NCBI RefSeq assembly: GCF_000004825.1
Contig: NW_008805063.1
Span: forward strand, 62,857-126,856
Reading direction: 5' to 3'
Source: Heterostelium album PN500
Taxonomy: Eukaryota; Evosea; Eumycetozoa; Acytosteliales; Acytosteliaceae
Length of the DNA stretch: 64,000 nucleotides
Under the pieces are notes generated by a model. The model did no database searches, was not told the origin of the DNA, and saw nothing but the letters and a program-made list of their open reading frames with translations. This document shows, piece by piece, positions 22,705 through 34,091 of the stretch. The position numbers and the translations under genes are program-made. Every line of letters begins with the position of its first letter. The stretch's first letter is position 1.

Positions 22705-25700
22705 CTATTTGTTAATAAATTTGATGTATTGGAACACGACTGGTCGGAATTGATATCGAACACTGAGTAACCCAAGAAGTAAGATGTTTCTAGCAGCGTT
22801 CTTATCCCGGTGGTAGAAGTGACCACAGCCGCGACAGAGTGGCCTTTTCCATTTTTTCTCTTGGAATACTTTCAGGATCGGATGATCCTTAGCCAAGCCA
22901 TCAACATTTACATTGTTTCCAGACATTTGATTGGAATACAAAGAGTGGTGTTTCATATAGTCAAATCGTTCATTACTTTTATTAGTAGAACTATTGACTT
23001 TATTCGTACCATCTATGTATCCTGTGACTCTCTGGTGTAGTGTTGATAGTTGCTTGTGACACTCAGCTACTTGATTTCTATCGATGCTAACTGATTTGGA
23101 GTATGGTCCACTTGAAAGAGCACATGGCGGAGGATCTTTCATATTGCTAACTTTGTTGTTAAGTTTAGCAAGAATTTCCTTTTCCGTCTTGTTCCAACAT
23201 GCATTATGAACCTATATTATAAATATAAAAAAAAAAGATTAATTATTTAATTATTAAAAAATATATTTATAATTTGTGACAAATTTAAGTTGTACTTACT
23301 TTTGAGGTGTAGCATTCATTGATCCATAATGCTTTATGTTTTTTTTTCTTCACCCACTTGTAGAGAGTGGCTGAAGAAATGAAAGAAGAATGACCACGAC
23401 TGTTGTGGCTGAACTTTGCAGAACCAATAAAGACTATACTATTTTTGATTGGAACCAGTTTGTCTACCATTGCATTGTAGGATTTACGCTTTTTGTAGTA
23501 GTTATTCTTCTTCATTATTAGGTTGTACTCATCTAATCTAATGTTGAGATAGTTTCTTGTTGTTGTTGGGTGTAATCTAAGATAACTAATCCTGTTGCTA
23601 ATCAGTGATCTATCCAAACAGATATCATTGATATCTAAAGAAAAAATAATAAATAATATAATAAATTAATATCAATCTATATTAAAAATAAAAGGTGATA
23701 GTTTATACTTACTCTTACTAGGTGGAATTAGACTTTCAAACTTTAACATGGCTGGACCCAACATTTTCTTTTGAGCTTCCGAGTTGAAACGACTTCTTAA
23801 GTTAAGATAGTGTTCCTGTACAGAGAATGAGTGAGTTTTACCGTGTTCATCGATGGATACATGTGATGATCTTCCGCAATCGATTCCAAATATATATTTA
23901 TTATTAATATTATTATTATTAGGAGTTGTTGTAGTAGTTGTTGTTGTTGTTGTTGAAGGATAATCTATATCCATTTCCATTTCTAAAGCCGTGGAGTTGT
24001 TATTGGACTGAAGGCTATATTCGTCTCTTTCATTGACGAATCTACCTCCCTGGAAAATATAATTCGTCGTTCTTGGTCGCTTGTCGACATGATTGTATGT
24101 TTCAATTCTACTACGGCTACTATCGGTAGTGGATGTTGTTGTTGTAGATGTTGTAGATGGTGATGGATTAGAGGTTGGTGATGGTGCTGATAAAAAATTA
24201 GAGGATGGTGATGGTGCTGATAAAGAAGATGTTGGTAATATCAATGATTTTGTTGTTGCTGATGGTTTGAGTTTTAATAGTTTTGGTAAGGTATTGGATG
24301 ATTGTGGTTTTGTAGATGAAATGGTTGTTGTTGGTGATGTTGTAGATGGTGGGGGATTAGATGTTGATGGTGAGGGATTAGATGATGATGGTGCTGATAA
24401 AGAATTAGAAGATGATGATGGTGCTGATAAAAAATTAGAGGATGGTGATGGTGCTGATAAAGAAGATGTTGGTAATATCAATGATTTTGTTGTTGCTGAT
24501 GGTTTGAGTTTTAATAGTTTTGGTAAGGTATTGGATGATTGTGGTTTTGTAGATGAAATGGTTGTTGTTGGTGATGTTGTAGATGGTGGGGGATTAGATG
24601 TTGATGGTGAGGGATTAGATGATGATGGTGCTGATAATGAGGATGTTGGTAATATCAATGATTTTGTTGATGATGATGATGAATTGGGAGTTACAAATGC
24701 AAATTTAGAAGTTTTCTCGGGAATAGGTGGTGGTGGTGGAATATAGAGAGAGCCACTATTGGAAAAACACGACCTCTCCAGTTCAAAGGATATATCTGGC
24801 AAAAAACTCTCACAATTCTTTTGTAGTGTTGACTTTGATGGTGTTGTAAAAGCCTGATCTTCCAATTTATTCTCAAGACAATACTGGTAGTAATCCAATA
24901 AATTGAATTCTTCATCACTATCATTGTAATAATGAGTACTGCTGTCACTGTTTGTAGTGGATGCTGTTGAATGAATGGTAGTGCTAGATTGTGAAGATGA
25001 TGCCATTGATGTCTTGGGTGAAGGAAACACATGTGCCAAAGTAGATTGAGAATCAATATCCATTTTGAAATCTTTATCATATGTATTATTATTATTACTT
25101 GTTGCTGATGTATCAGCCGACAATTTGTTATAGTTGAATTGTATTGGCTTGGATGATGATGATGATAATGTTGGAATGGTTGGAATTAAAGGTGAAACTG
25201 CACTTGGAGAAGTTATTGGTGGTGATAAAGATGTTGTTGAGGTGGTGGTTGTTGTTTTAGTTGATGATGGTGGTGGTGGTGGTGGTGGAGATTTGTACTC
25301 CTTTACCATATCTTGAATGTATTGGAATTCTTTAAGATCCACGTTAAGCGATGAATGATACGGCTGTTTGGAGGGATGAATACTTTCATCATCTTCTCGT
25401 GTCTTTGGTTTCTTATACGTAATGGAGAAAGTGATTCCATTCAAAGATACAGTCGGTCCTATATATAGTTTTGATAAAATAATATTAATAAAATATCATA
25501 CTAAAATCAATAGATTCTAATTAATATTACCATCATAATCGTAACTGACTGTGTTGGTAGCATCCGATGGTTTGGTTTTAAAATTAAGTTTCTTTTCCTT
25601 GGCTGGATCTAGTATGAAATGTTTGGAATCTCCATCATACTTCGCCAATAGTCTGCTTGCCAATTCCAACTCAGGCTTCATAACTCCTGGGGTCGGATGG

Positions 25701-28396
25701 TTGGCAAATATGAACAATGTTGTTGGTCGTCCAGAGTGGTAAAGGATGTAGGATTCGATATTACCAGAGTTCTGATTTGAGATGTTATAGAGTGAATTTT
25801 GAATTGGCTTGCCCGAGAAAAGATGTAAGATGAAGCTCTGAGATTCCCAATCTGCCAATATAATCACTTTGTGGTTCCCTTCAATTATCTGATCCAACCA
25901 TGCCAATATATGAGGTAGTGATTGCTCCGGAATTCCAAAAGGTGAATAATTTGTAGAGGAGTAACTATTGGTTATAAAGAGTTTTGGAAGCACCTTTTTA
26001 TCTTTAAACACCGTATTAATAATTTTACCGAGCTTTTTAAAAGATGGATTGAAATCAGTGTCATCTGCGGTAAGTCCAACATGCCATTTACTGGTTGGAT
26101 CGCTGAATATGACACCTATATCACAATTCGGTGGAATTGATTCCATTCCTTGATAGTTTATATCACAGCCAACAAAAAATGGTGAATTGAAATGTTCTTG
26201 GTTGGGTTTCACAGAGGCGGTTGAAGCGTTGGTTGATGTCCAATTGATAGACGTTTGTTTTTGAGACGTAACCTCTATGATTGAATTTGGCTTTGATAGG
26301 TCTCTAATCCATTGGTTCTTCTTTTCAATATGAGGTTCGGAATCCAGTGATCCACATCGTATACTCTGGATACGCCATTCCGACTCCTTGAATTTAGAAA
26401 TGCAGCGGCTCCCACATTTACTTAGCTTGCACTTCTTCGAGAATGTAGAGTGCTCAGGGCAAAGCATAGCACCAACTTTCTTTTGCTTCGGGACAGTTAG
26501 AGTTAAATTGTTGGATGCTGCAAACATACATATTGTGTGTGCATTGGTGTGGTCGACTGAATCTACTGGTGGCACGTGTCCACAATGTGATTCACGATCC
26601 AAATTGAATTGACAAACGGTAAGAGGATGTTTAAACGTATAAAAATTTTGTTTGAACTGTTCCGGTATGTTGATTAATAATGAAAGATGATCCAGATAAC
26701 TTCCTTCTCGATTGAAATCGGAACCGTTATAGAATTGTTGAAGAAACTGTTGGAGAAACTTTGTAGATAAAATAAAGTTGCGAGGTGCCAATTTAAACTT
26801 TGGTATAAATTCATTTATTATGATTAGTTTGTTGTAGTTGTCATTGGCTTTTATCCATCGCGAATTATTATTTTTGAGTGGAATTGGTGAAGTTGATTGT
26901 TTGATTGAGTTGATCCATGCTTGAGATTCAGTTTTATAATTGTCTTCATTGTGATATTTTCCAAATTCTTTTTCAATATTTTGAAATTGATTAATTGTGT
27001 GTTGATTCCAATTGACTTTATTGTGTTGATTCTTCTTCTCCTCCTCTACCTCTTTCTCTTTCTCTTTCTCTTTCTCTTTCTCTTTCTCTTTCTCTTTCTC
27101 TTTCTCCTTCTTCTTCTCCTCCATATTTTGATGTACTCTTTGATTGTGCACTAAAGTGATTTATAAAATTATATAAATTAGAAAATAAAAATAATAAATA
27201 AAATTTTAAATAAAATTAAAGTATACATACAAATAATAGTTGGATGATTCAGAATAGATTGAATGAATTCCAATGCACTCGTACAATTCGTTTCACTAGA
27301 TTTTGTCACTGGCACCAAGTATGTTTCAAAATCATTTTTGAAAGATTTGTATCGGTCGAACGATTCTTTGGTGATTGTGGCGTCATGTTGTCGTAACGAT
27401 ATTAAAATTGAAGGCTCTCTCAAGGCCGAGTCTACGGTTTCCTCTGGCTTTGCAAGAAGGTACTTCTTGATGGATGTTACGATCGGACCAAAACCATTCA
27501 GCTCCATAATGTGTTTACTTATCCTTTCGATATTCAACAGATTCAAATTGGATTGATTCTTCATGTGGTCTCGTACAATTTGGTTGACCATCTCGTTGAA
27601 CCAGTCTCTATTCAAACTTCCAAGTCTGTTCTTTCCCAAACCATGTTCCTTGAGAAATGCCAGATAAACATCTTGATAAAGTTTTCGTAGAAACTTGTAA
27701 TTCTCATTCTCCTCGTCTCTCAGTAATGGTAGAACAACTACAAAATTAAAAAATCTTTTTAAAAAAAAAAAAAAAATTTCTTATTAATTTAATTGTTTAA
27801 AAAATACGAAAAACAAAAACAAACTTACTTGTCAACTAACTTTTGAACTTCTGGTTTCAAAATGAATTTATCTTTAGCAATTTCACTTTCTTTTAACTCT
27901 TTAATAATCTAAATTAGAGTAAATAATAAAAATTGATTAGTTTATAGAAATAAGAATAATTTAAAATTTTAAATCTTACTTTTTTTTCCTTATCTTTCAA
28001 ATCATACAATTTACTGTCAGAGAGGAACTGCAAAAGAATCACCTCACAAAGGTCAGTATTGTGTGAAATTTTACTTTTTGCAAAAAGCAATCTAAATTTA
28101 CTAATGCTCGCTTCATCTTTCCTAATATCCACCCATTCCTCTGGGATATCCGATTTTTTAAATGTTTGACTAAACATTTTCATATCAAAATCGATTTTAT
28201 TTACAATGTCGTGATATATTAATGAAAAACAATAGGAAAGTAATCCACTAATTTGCGATAATTGAATAAAAATTTTTTGGAGATGATTATTATTATTATT
28301 GACATTTCTATATAAATGATTATACGGATAAACGATAGTTTCCGTTTTGATCTCATTTTCAGATAGATGTTGATTATTGGAATATACATATTTCAT
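22705..28396 (-). CDS. Fanzor-like RNA-guided nuclease (eukaryotic TnpB relative), very large
   Basis: Seven exons: 27980-28396, 27829-27908, 27231-27754, 25531-27150, 23713-25458, 23300-23634, 22705-23211. They total 5229 nt, an open frame of 1742 aa. The C-terminal third carries the split RuvC nuclease of Fanzor proteins: RuvC-I Asp1407 in YIFGIDCGRSSHVS; the GSAKFSHNSRGHSSF segment; Glu1569 in WINECYTSK, which fits the relocated glutamate of the Fanzor D/N-E-F/Y-x-TSK motif; and Asp1710 in FYHRDKNAARNI. The zinc ribbon is His-x2-Cys (VHNAC) plus Cys-x2-Cys (CRGC), so one usual Cys is His. The first 880 residues have no domain I recognise; they contain a Cys/His-rich patch and a Lys-Glu repeat. 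Residues about 880-1400 are largely Pro/Ser/Thr low complexity. Known Fanzors are guided by an RNA from the element's own end; here this is inference. The acceptor of exon 3 (after a T17 run) is the least secure join. Confidence 0.8.
24178..24640. repeat. Tandem 237-bp duplication inside the Fanzor-like gene
   Basis: Two copies, the second starting 237 bp (79 codons) after the first (GAGGATGGTGATGG at 24201 and again at 24438). They look identical over about 205 bp. The unit encodes a Ser/Pro/Thr-rich segment containing NTLPKLLKLKPSATTKSLI. Frame is kept. Third-position identity implies a recent duplication or gene conversion. Confidence 0.85.
27040..27122. repeat. Microsatellite coding a Lys-Glu run
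   Basis: CTTTCT repeats (AGAAAG on the coding strand) in exon 4 of the Fanzor-like gene, encoding an alternating Lys-Glu stretch of about 25 residues, probably a highly charged helix. Confidence 0.85.
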
Positions 28397-29863
28397 ATTT
28401 AAACAAACAATAAATATTATATAAAAAATAATAAAAAATTATTAAAAAAAGGTTTTTCATAAAACTAAACAAAAAAATAAGTAAGAGTAAAATGTAAACA
28501 AATAAAAAGAAATCTAATAAGTATAATAAAAATAGATATATATATAAAAAATAATATTTTAAAAATAAAAGAAATAATAACTATTATATAAATTTGAAGA
28601 TTGTATTTGTTGTTAATTTGAAGGTTGTAAAGTAAAAAAATTAAAATGAAAAAATTTGGTTTTGATCAAAACAAAAAAGCATAGTTTTGTTGTATTGAGG
28701 CAAATTCTCTCCGTATTAAAAAAGAAAGGTTGAAAACTTAATTCCAAAAGTTTTTTACAAAGAATTGAGGATCAAGAAAAAAAAAAGAATCTTTTTCTAA
28801 TATCTAATATGATTGGTATGATCATACCAATATATTTAGCAAACATTCTAAATCGGGATATTTTTATAATTTTCTTCCAAACTTTGTGTTTGGATCATAT
28901 GAAAACTAAGTTTTGCAAAAAAAATGATGAATTTGAAAATAATATTTTTTTTAATTATATTTTGGTTTGGTTTTTTTTTTTGCAATAAAAACAAAAGAAA
29001 ACAGACATCTTAATTCATTCTTTTAAAATATAGTTATAATTTAATTATTATTTGAATATTTATCACCAAGATATACATGTAGTAAATTAGTAAATAAAGG
29101 TTAATTACTGGACAATGACCGATTAGCATGCATTTCAATAACAGAAACAATTACAAAGTTTGAGTTTAATAACAGAATTAGTTCTATTGCTCAACTAAAA
29201 AGTAAAATAAACATATAAACAAGCACATGTAATCATAGATTGGCTAAAAAGGATAGTGGATGTAATATTTATAAAGATATAGATTTATTTTATTTTTTCA
29301 CTTTTAAACAACTTTAATTAACTGACTGGTTAAACCATCATCATCATTCAGAGAATTCTATAGGAGAAGAGCAGCTGAGAAACGTGAACCTTTTAATTAT
29401 TGTCAAGATTTGGTGAAAACCAATGGTTTTATTTTAGCTAACTAATAATGCTTAGAGCAATTCAACATTGTTTCGAATGTCAAAGAAAATATATCGAGGA
29501 AATATAATGTTCATCAATTCGTGAACATTATGACCCCTCGTAACCTCTTTGGTATTATTCTACAAACAGGTAGACTGTTGGTCATGTGGTTATACATGGA
29601 TCAAAAGAGAGTTATTTAAAAAACAAAACACAATATATGTATTTAAAATTTAATAATAAAGAAAAAAATAAAACAATCTATAGATTTAATCATTAATAGA
29701 AATATTGTTAAAGAGGTGCATCAAACTAATACTTATTATCATGTGGCTATGCTTTTTTGTGTTTTGCTTTTTTTAAAAAAAAAAAAAATTTAAAGTTAGT
29801 GATTCTTTTTAATTATTTATATTTGATTTTTGATTCGTTATTTTAATTAAGTTTTATTTTAAA
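28397..29863. other. Divergent intergenic region between Fanzor-like and transposase-like genes
   Basis: AT-rich, 1467 bp, upstream of both genes. It contains a perfect 20-bp palindrome (28812-28831) and a hairpin (29504-29531). Two similar words, TCATGTGGTTATAC near 29583 and TCATGTGGCTATGC near 29740, occur in direct orientation. I could not find convincing terminal inverted repeats by eye. Confidence 0.5.
28812..28831. repeat. Perfect 20-bp palindrome
   Basis: ATTGGTATGATCATACCAAT equals its own reverse complement over all 20 bases. It lies in the divergent spacer, about 415 bp upstream of the Fanzor-like start. Confidence 0.9.
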
Positions 29864-32800
29864 ATGGCAAGCAGATTAACTACACAACAAAATAAGAGTA
29901 ATAATAGTCGATCATTGGCTCCCTCTTTCAATAATTATACACAAGGAGTGTTGAATTCAATAAAATCAGTTAGTGATCCAAACACTAAACCAGTCAAGAG
30001 TAATCGTTATAAGGACTATAGTAAATTATCAGAGAGGTCTGGTAATAAAAGTAAAGTTTTAAATTTAATAACAACTTCAGTAAATGTAATAGCATCACCA
30101 AAAAAACATAACGAAGTAACGATTGATCAACAGACACATTTAATGAAAGATTGGTTAACAAAGAATACCACTGGAAAGCAGGTACACTATTGACTACTAT
30201 ACATATCATAAACTGTTGTTTTGAATGATTATTGTTAATATTTTAACTATAAATATATTCAGGTTCTTGAAGAATTAAAGAAAGATGGTAGTATAGCTGC
30301 AACAGAAGAATTCAGAAAGCGATATAAGGAGATATATGAAGAGATACCTGGAGCAACCACACATGCTGTTGCGTTGTCATATGTTATTTCATCACTTCAG
30401 AGTGGCCAATATACAGATAGAGATGGATATGAAAAAACAAGGTAAGTGTTTTGTAATGCTCGCGATTTTGTATATCATTGATACTAATATTCCCAATCTA
30501 GATTGTTATCAAGTTTAGTTCCTTTTTACACTTCTAAGGAAATCAGAGAGTTTGGAATCACAATAGATAATAATGCGTGGAATCATGCAATTCAACACGT
30601 ACACAAGTATGGTGCAGGTAGACTGATTAATGCAGAAGAGATCAGCAATTGGAGATCTAAATTTACACACAATGGACAAATGACAAGAAGACAAAGAACC
30701 ACGATGCTAAGGACAGCCGTCGAAGGTTACTTCAATATGAAAGATATAACTGAAGAATCAAGTAAAAACATGAGGTTGTACAGCAAAGAACTCGACGCAG
30801 ATGGTAAACGAGCATTCGAGTTGGTGTCAATCAAGAACCTTGCTTTAGGAAACATAAATACCTGCTTTACAGATTACCTCAAGAAGAGTGAAGTTGATCA
30901 AGTCAAGTATCCACTCATGGGTAGAAGTGCATTTTACAGTTTCGTACCAGAGTATGTCAGAGAAATGAAGAATCGAACCGACATGTGTCCAATGTGTGTT
31001 CAGTATCAGGCTCTCGAGTCAAAACGAATTAAGTTTGGGCAACTTTCAGATCAAGATCATAAACTGTTTGAAATCTTGACTATTCACAAGATGTTTGTTC
31101 AGCAAAGAAAGAATGATTATTTGACATGTGTAATTATAATTTTATTAATACATTTAGCTAATGATTTATTAATGAAATTTTTTTTTTTTTTTTATTTAGA
31201 AAAATGAGTTAAAGGTAGGAGAGTGTATTATTCTCTGTGATTTTAAAGAGAATATATCATTAGGTAAATCCAAAGTGCAAGTAAGCCATGAATTTTACCA
31301 ACAACCTGCTCGTACCTTCTTTGGAATGGTCCTCTTCTATAAGCAAGGTGACAAGCTGAAGATTCACTACTATGACTGTCTTTCACAAGTACTTAATCAC
31401 TGTTCGACATTTGCAATTTCATGTCTCGACAAATTAATCAATGATCCATTATTCACCAGTCTAAATATCAACAAAATTACATTTTGGTGTGATAATGCTA
31501 GACACTTCAAGTCAAATGAAATACTTTCATATATGCATACATTGTCAAAGTTGCAAGTAGCTGATCCAAACACTCCAAACAAAACCAAAAGAAAGTATCT
31601 CGTCGAATTGAATACTTTTGCACCCTATCACGGAAAGAGTGAATGCGATCAACATTTTTCAATGGTTTCTAGAGCGATAGCAGACAAGTCGAGTTTCAAA
31701 GATTCAATCTATACAGATCAAGATGTTATCAATGCAATCAAGAGTACCACTGACAACAACAACTATCAAAGAACATACAAATTGACTTCTGAATCAGAGA
31801 AGGAGGCTGTTACCATCAAAGTAACAGTCGAAATTCATAACCCAAAGGAATTGAAACAGAAAGAAATAAGATCTTTCCTGGTTTTACAGAGTATCATCGT
31901 TTCCAGTTTTTAGATAATAGATCAGTAAGTTAATCAATTATATAATTTGTATTCAAAACAATTATTAATCAATATTTTTTTATAAAAAAAAGATGCGTGC
32001 CAATAAACATTACATTAAATTCATGGGTGGAAATGAAGTTGACAAAATGACTATCTACAAATATTCTGCTATGAAAAGTCAAGTTGGTAAAGAGACTACA
32101 ATTTCCAGAGGCTACGAATCGACCACCAAGGAGGAGGCACAGTCTTGGAAACCAGCTCGAGATAAGGCACATACCACCTATCTAAACACCATGATAGAAA
32201 TGAATACGATTGCCGACAACGAATCAAATAAGGATAAGGCAAAAGAGATGAGCGATATTATAAATACTTATACCAAAGTAACATCTAAATTAGCTCCACA
32301 ACCCACACCTTCAAGAACACAACAAATTGTTTCATCACCTCAGTCACCATCTCAACCAACACTTTCAAAATCACAAGCTGCTTCTACTTCATCTCAATCT
32401 TCACCAAAACCAGCTACCACAACTACACCAGACCAAACACTCTCTGGTACAAACAAAAGAAGAAGAGGCTACAGAGGAACAAAGAAAACAAAACAGACTA
32501 ATTCACAAAATAATACAGAGAATAATACACAAAATAATACACAGATTAATAAACAAAATAATTCACAAAATAGTACACAAAATAATAAACAAAATAATAC
32601 ACAGAATAATACACAGAACAATACACATAATAATACACAAAGTAAACCATTGTTTGATATCGAGTCGATTGATTTTGGTGACGATGATCATGATATCGGA
32701 TCCGATATTCAATCGAGCTTGATTTATAGTGGTAAAAGAAAAGAAAGAGAGGATGATTGTGACAATAATAGTCAACATAAAAAAATAAATAACCAAATAA

Positions 32801-33592
32801 ATAACAATAATAATAATAACAATCCAACAAAAAAAAAGAATAAGAGAAGAAGATAATAATCAAGAATCAATGGACAATCAAAAACATCACAAATCAACTC
32901 ATGTAAATAGTCAAACACCAATCCAATCCCCATCCCAAACACCAATTCAAACACCATCCCAAACACCAATCCAAACACCAATTCCAACACAATCCCAAAC
33001 TCCAATCCAAACTCCATCTCAATCACCAATCCAATCTCCAACCCAAACACCACTCCATACTCCTATTCAACACAACACTACAGTGCAATCAACGGAACAA
33101 TCAAAACCAGCAAAAGAAATTGTCGTAATCTTTGAAATCGATAACAATTACAACTCGCAGATTCAAGATTATAGACAACAACAACAAATCAACTATTTAC
33201 AACAAATTTCACAAACACTGCAACAACAATCTCCACTACAGTCAGAAGCAGCAGCATCAAATGATGTAGAAATGACATCACATGAAGATCCTATCATGGA
33301 ACAAGTTGAGGAAACTGACGATGCAATGGAGATCGATCGATTCTGTATTCCATATGAAAAGATCAAGGACCAGTTGAATACCGCAGAAGAAGACGAAAAC
33401 ATGAACAATGCCGGTGACTTCTTATCCAATTGGCCATCTCTACGAGAACTTATTATAAGAATTCCATGCCTCACAGCCATAGCGGACTATGGACAGCTCT
33501 TCTCCACTCTACTCATTAAGAACCCATTATCAAACCTGGTAATAAGACCAATTCAAAATATGATTGGAAATGTTTTAAAATCATTTTTATAA
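29864..33592 (+). pseudogene. DDE-transposase-like gene with low-complexity tail, apparently damaged
   Basis: Start ATG at 29864. Coding exons: 29864-30181, 30263-30441, 30502-31129, from 31200, and from 31993 after a GTAAGT intron. The central region has CDFKENISLG, then FWCDNARHFKSNEIL, then APYHGKSECDQHFSM. Three acidic residues spaced like this, with the HGK-x2-CD ending, are what I expect of an RNase-H-fold (DDE/D) transposase catalytic core. A Cys pair (DMCPMC) precedes it. The downstream part (YIKFMGGNEVDKMTIYKYS onward) is Ser/Gln/Asn-rich with many QTPIQ repeats and ends KSFL at 33592. The reading frame seems to change about twice in the 3' half, once at an A-run, so the gene is decayed or the assembly has indels there. 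I cannot name the transposon superfamily. It could also be a domesticated gene. Confidence 0.55.
32905..33070. repeat. Short tandem repeats coding Gln-Thr-Pro-Ile motifs
   Basis: Degenerate 12- and 24-bp repeats of CCAATCCAAACACC type, encoding QTPIQ/SPSQTPIQ units in the tail of the transposase-like gene. Confidence 0.8.
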
Positions 33593-34091
33593 TTCAAATT
33601 TTATTATAATCTTTTTGGTATGTGGAGAGGTTTAGTCATAAAAGATAGTGTAAGTAATAATTGTTTTATTTTAATGAATACAGATTACTAATTTTTATTT
33701 CTTTGACATATCTTTAGTGGATCATAATTATTCAATAATTTTTGATTGCTTGTTTTGAAATAGTATATGCAGTAGTGTGTAAAGAATCTTGCAATCAATT
33801 CGCCTATTTTTTCATTTGTTGTTATGGGTTTGATGAAGCTATGTATATGTTCGGATGGGAGTCTGGTCTAGTACATTTCAAATCAAATTTATTTCAACAT
33901 TGAATAAGGTGATTTTGGTTATTAACAAAAACACAATTCAACATGTGAGCACTTTGCTATATTATTTTAGAATAACTTTCTAACATATAACTTAAAGACT
34001 TTTAATTGGAATCTCTTCTCATAGTAACTGTATTTTTACAAATAGACATATTCCGCATGCGGACCTTATTTTTAACCTTATATATAAAAGC
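33593..34091. other. Intergenic region with tRNA-flanking palindrome
   Basis: AT-rich spacer between the transposase-like gene and tRNA-Gln. It contains CCGCATGCGG at 34053-34062 (separate entry). No coding signal seen. Confidence 0.6.
34053..34062. promoter_or_regulatory. CCGCATGCGG palindrome downstream of tRNA-Gln
   Basis: A 10-bp perfect palindrome, very GC-rich in AT-rich DNA, 29 nt past the 3' end of tRNA-Gln. The same element follows the other two tRNA genes in the window. Function unknown. Confidence 0.7.

Noticed and set aside
24093-24746. 217-codon plus-strand frame rich in Asp/Gly/Val
   Set aside because: Antisense of the Ser/Pro-rich part of the Fanzor-like gene.
22470-33700. 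Terminal inverted repeats of a single 11-kb element
   Set aside because: I compared the outer flanks by eye and found no convincing matching ends; only a computed alignment could settle it.
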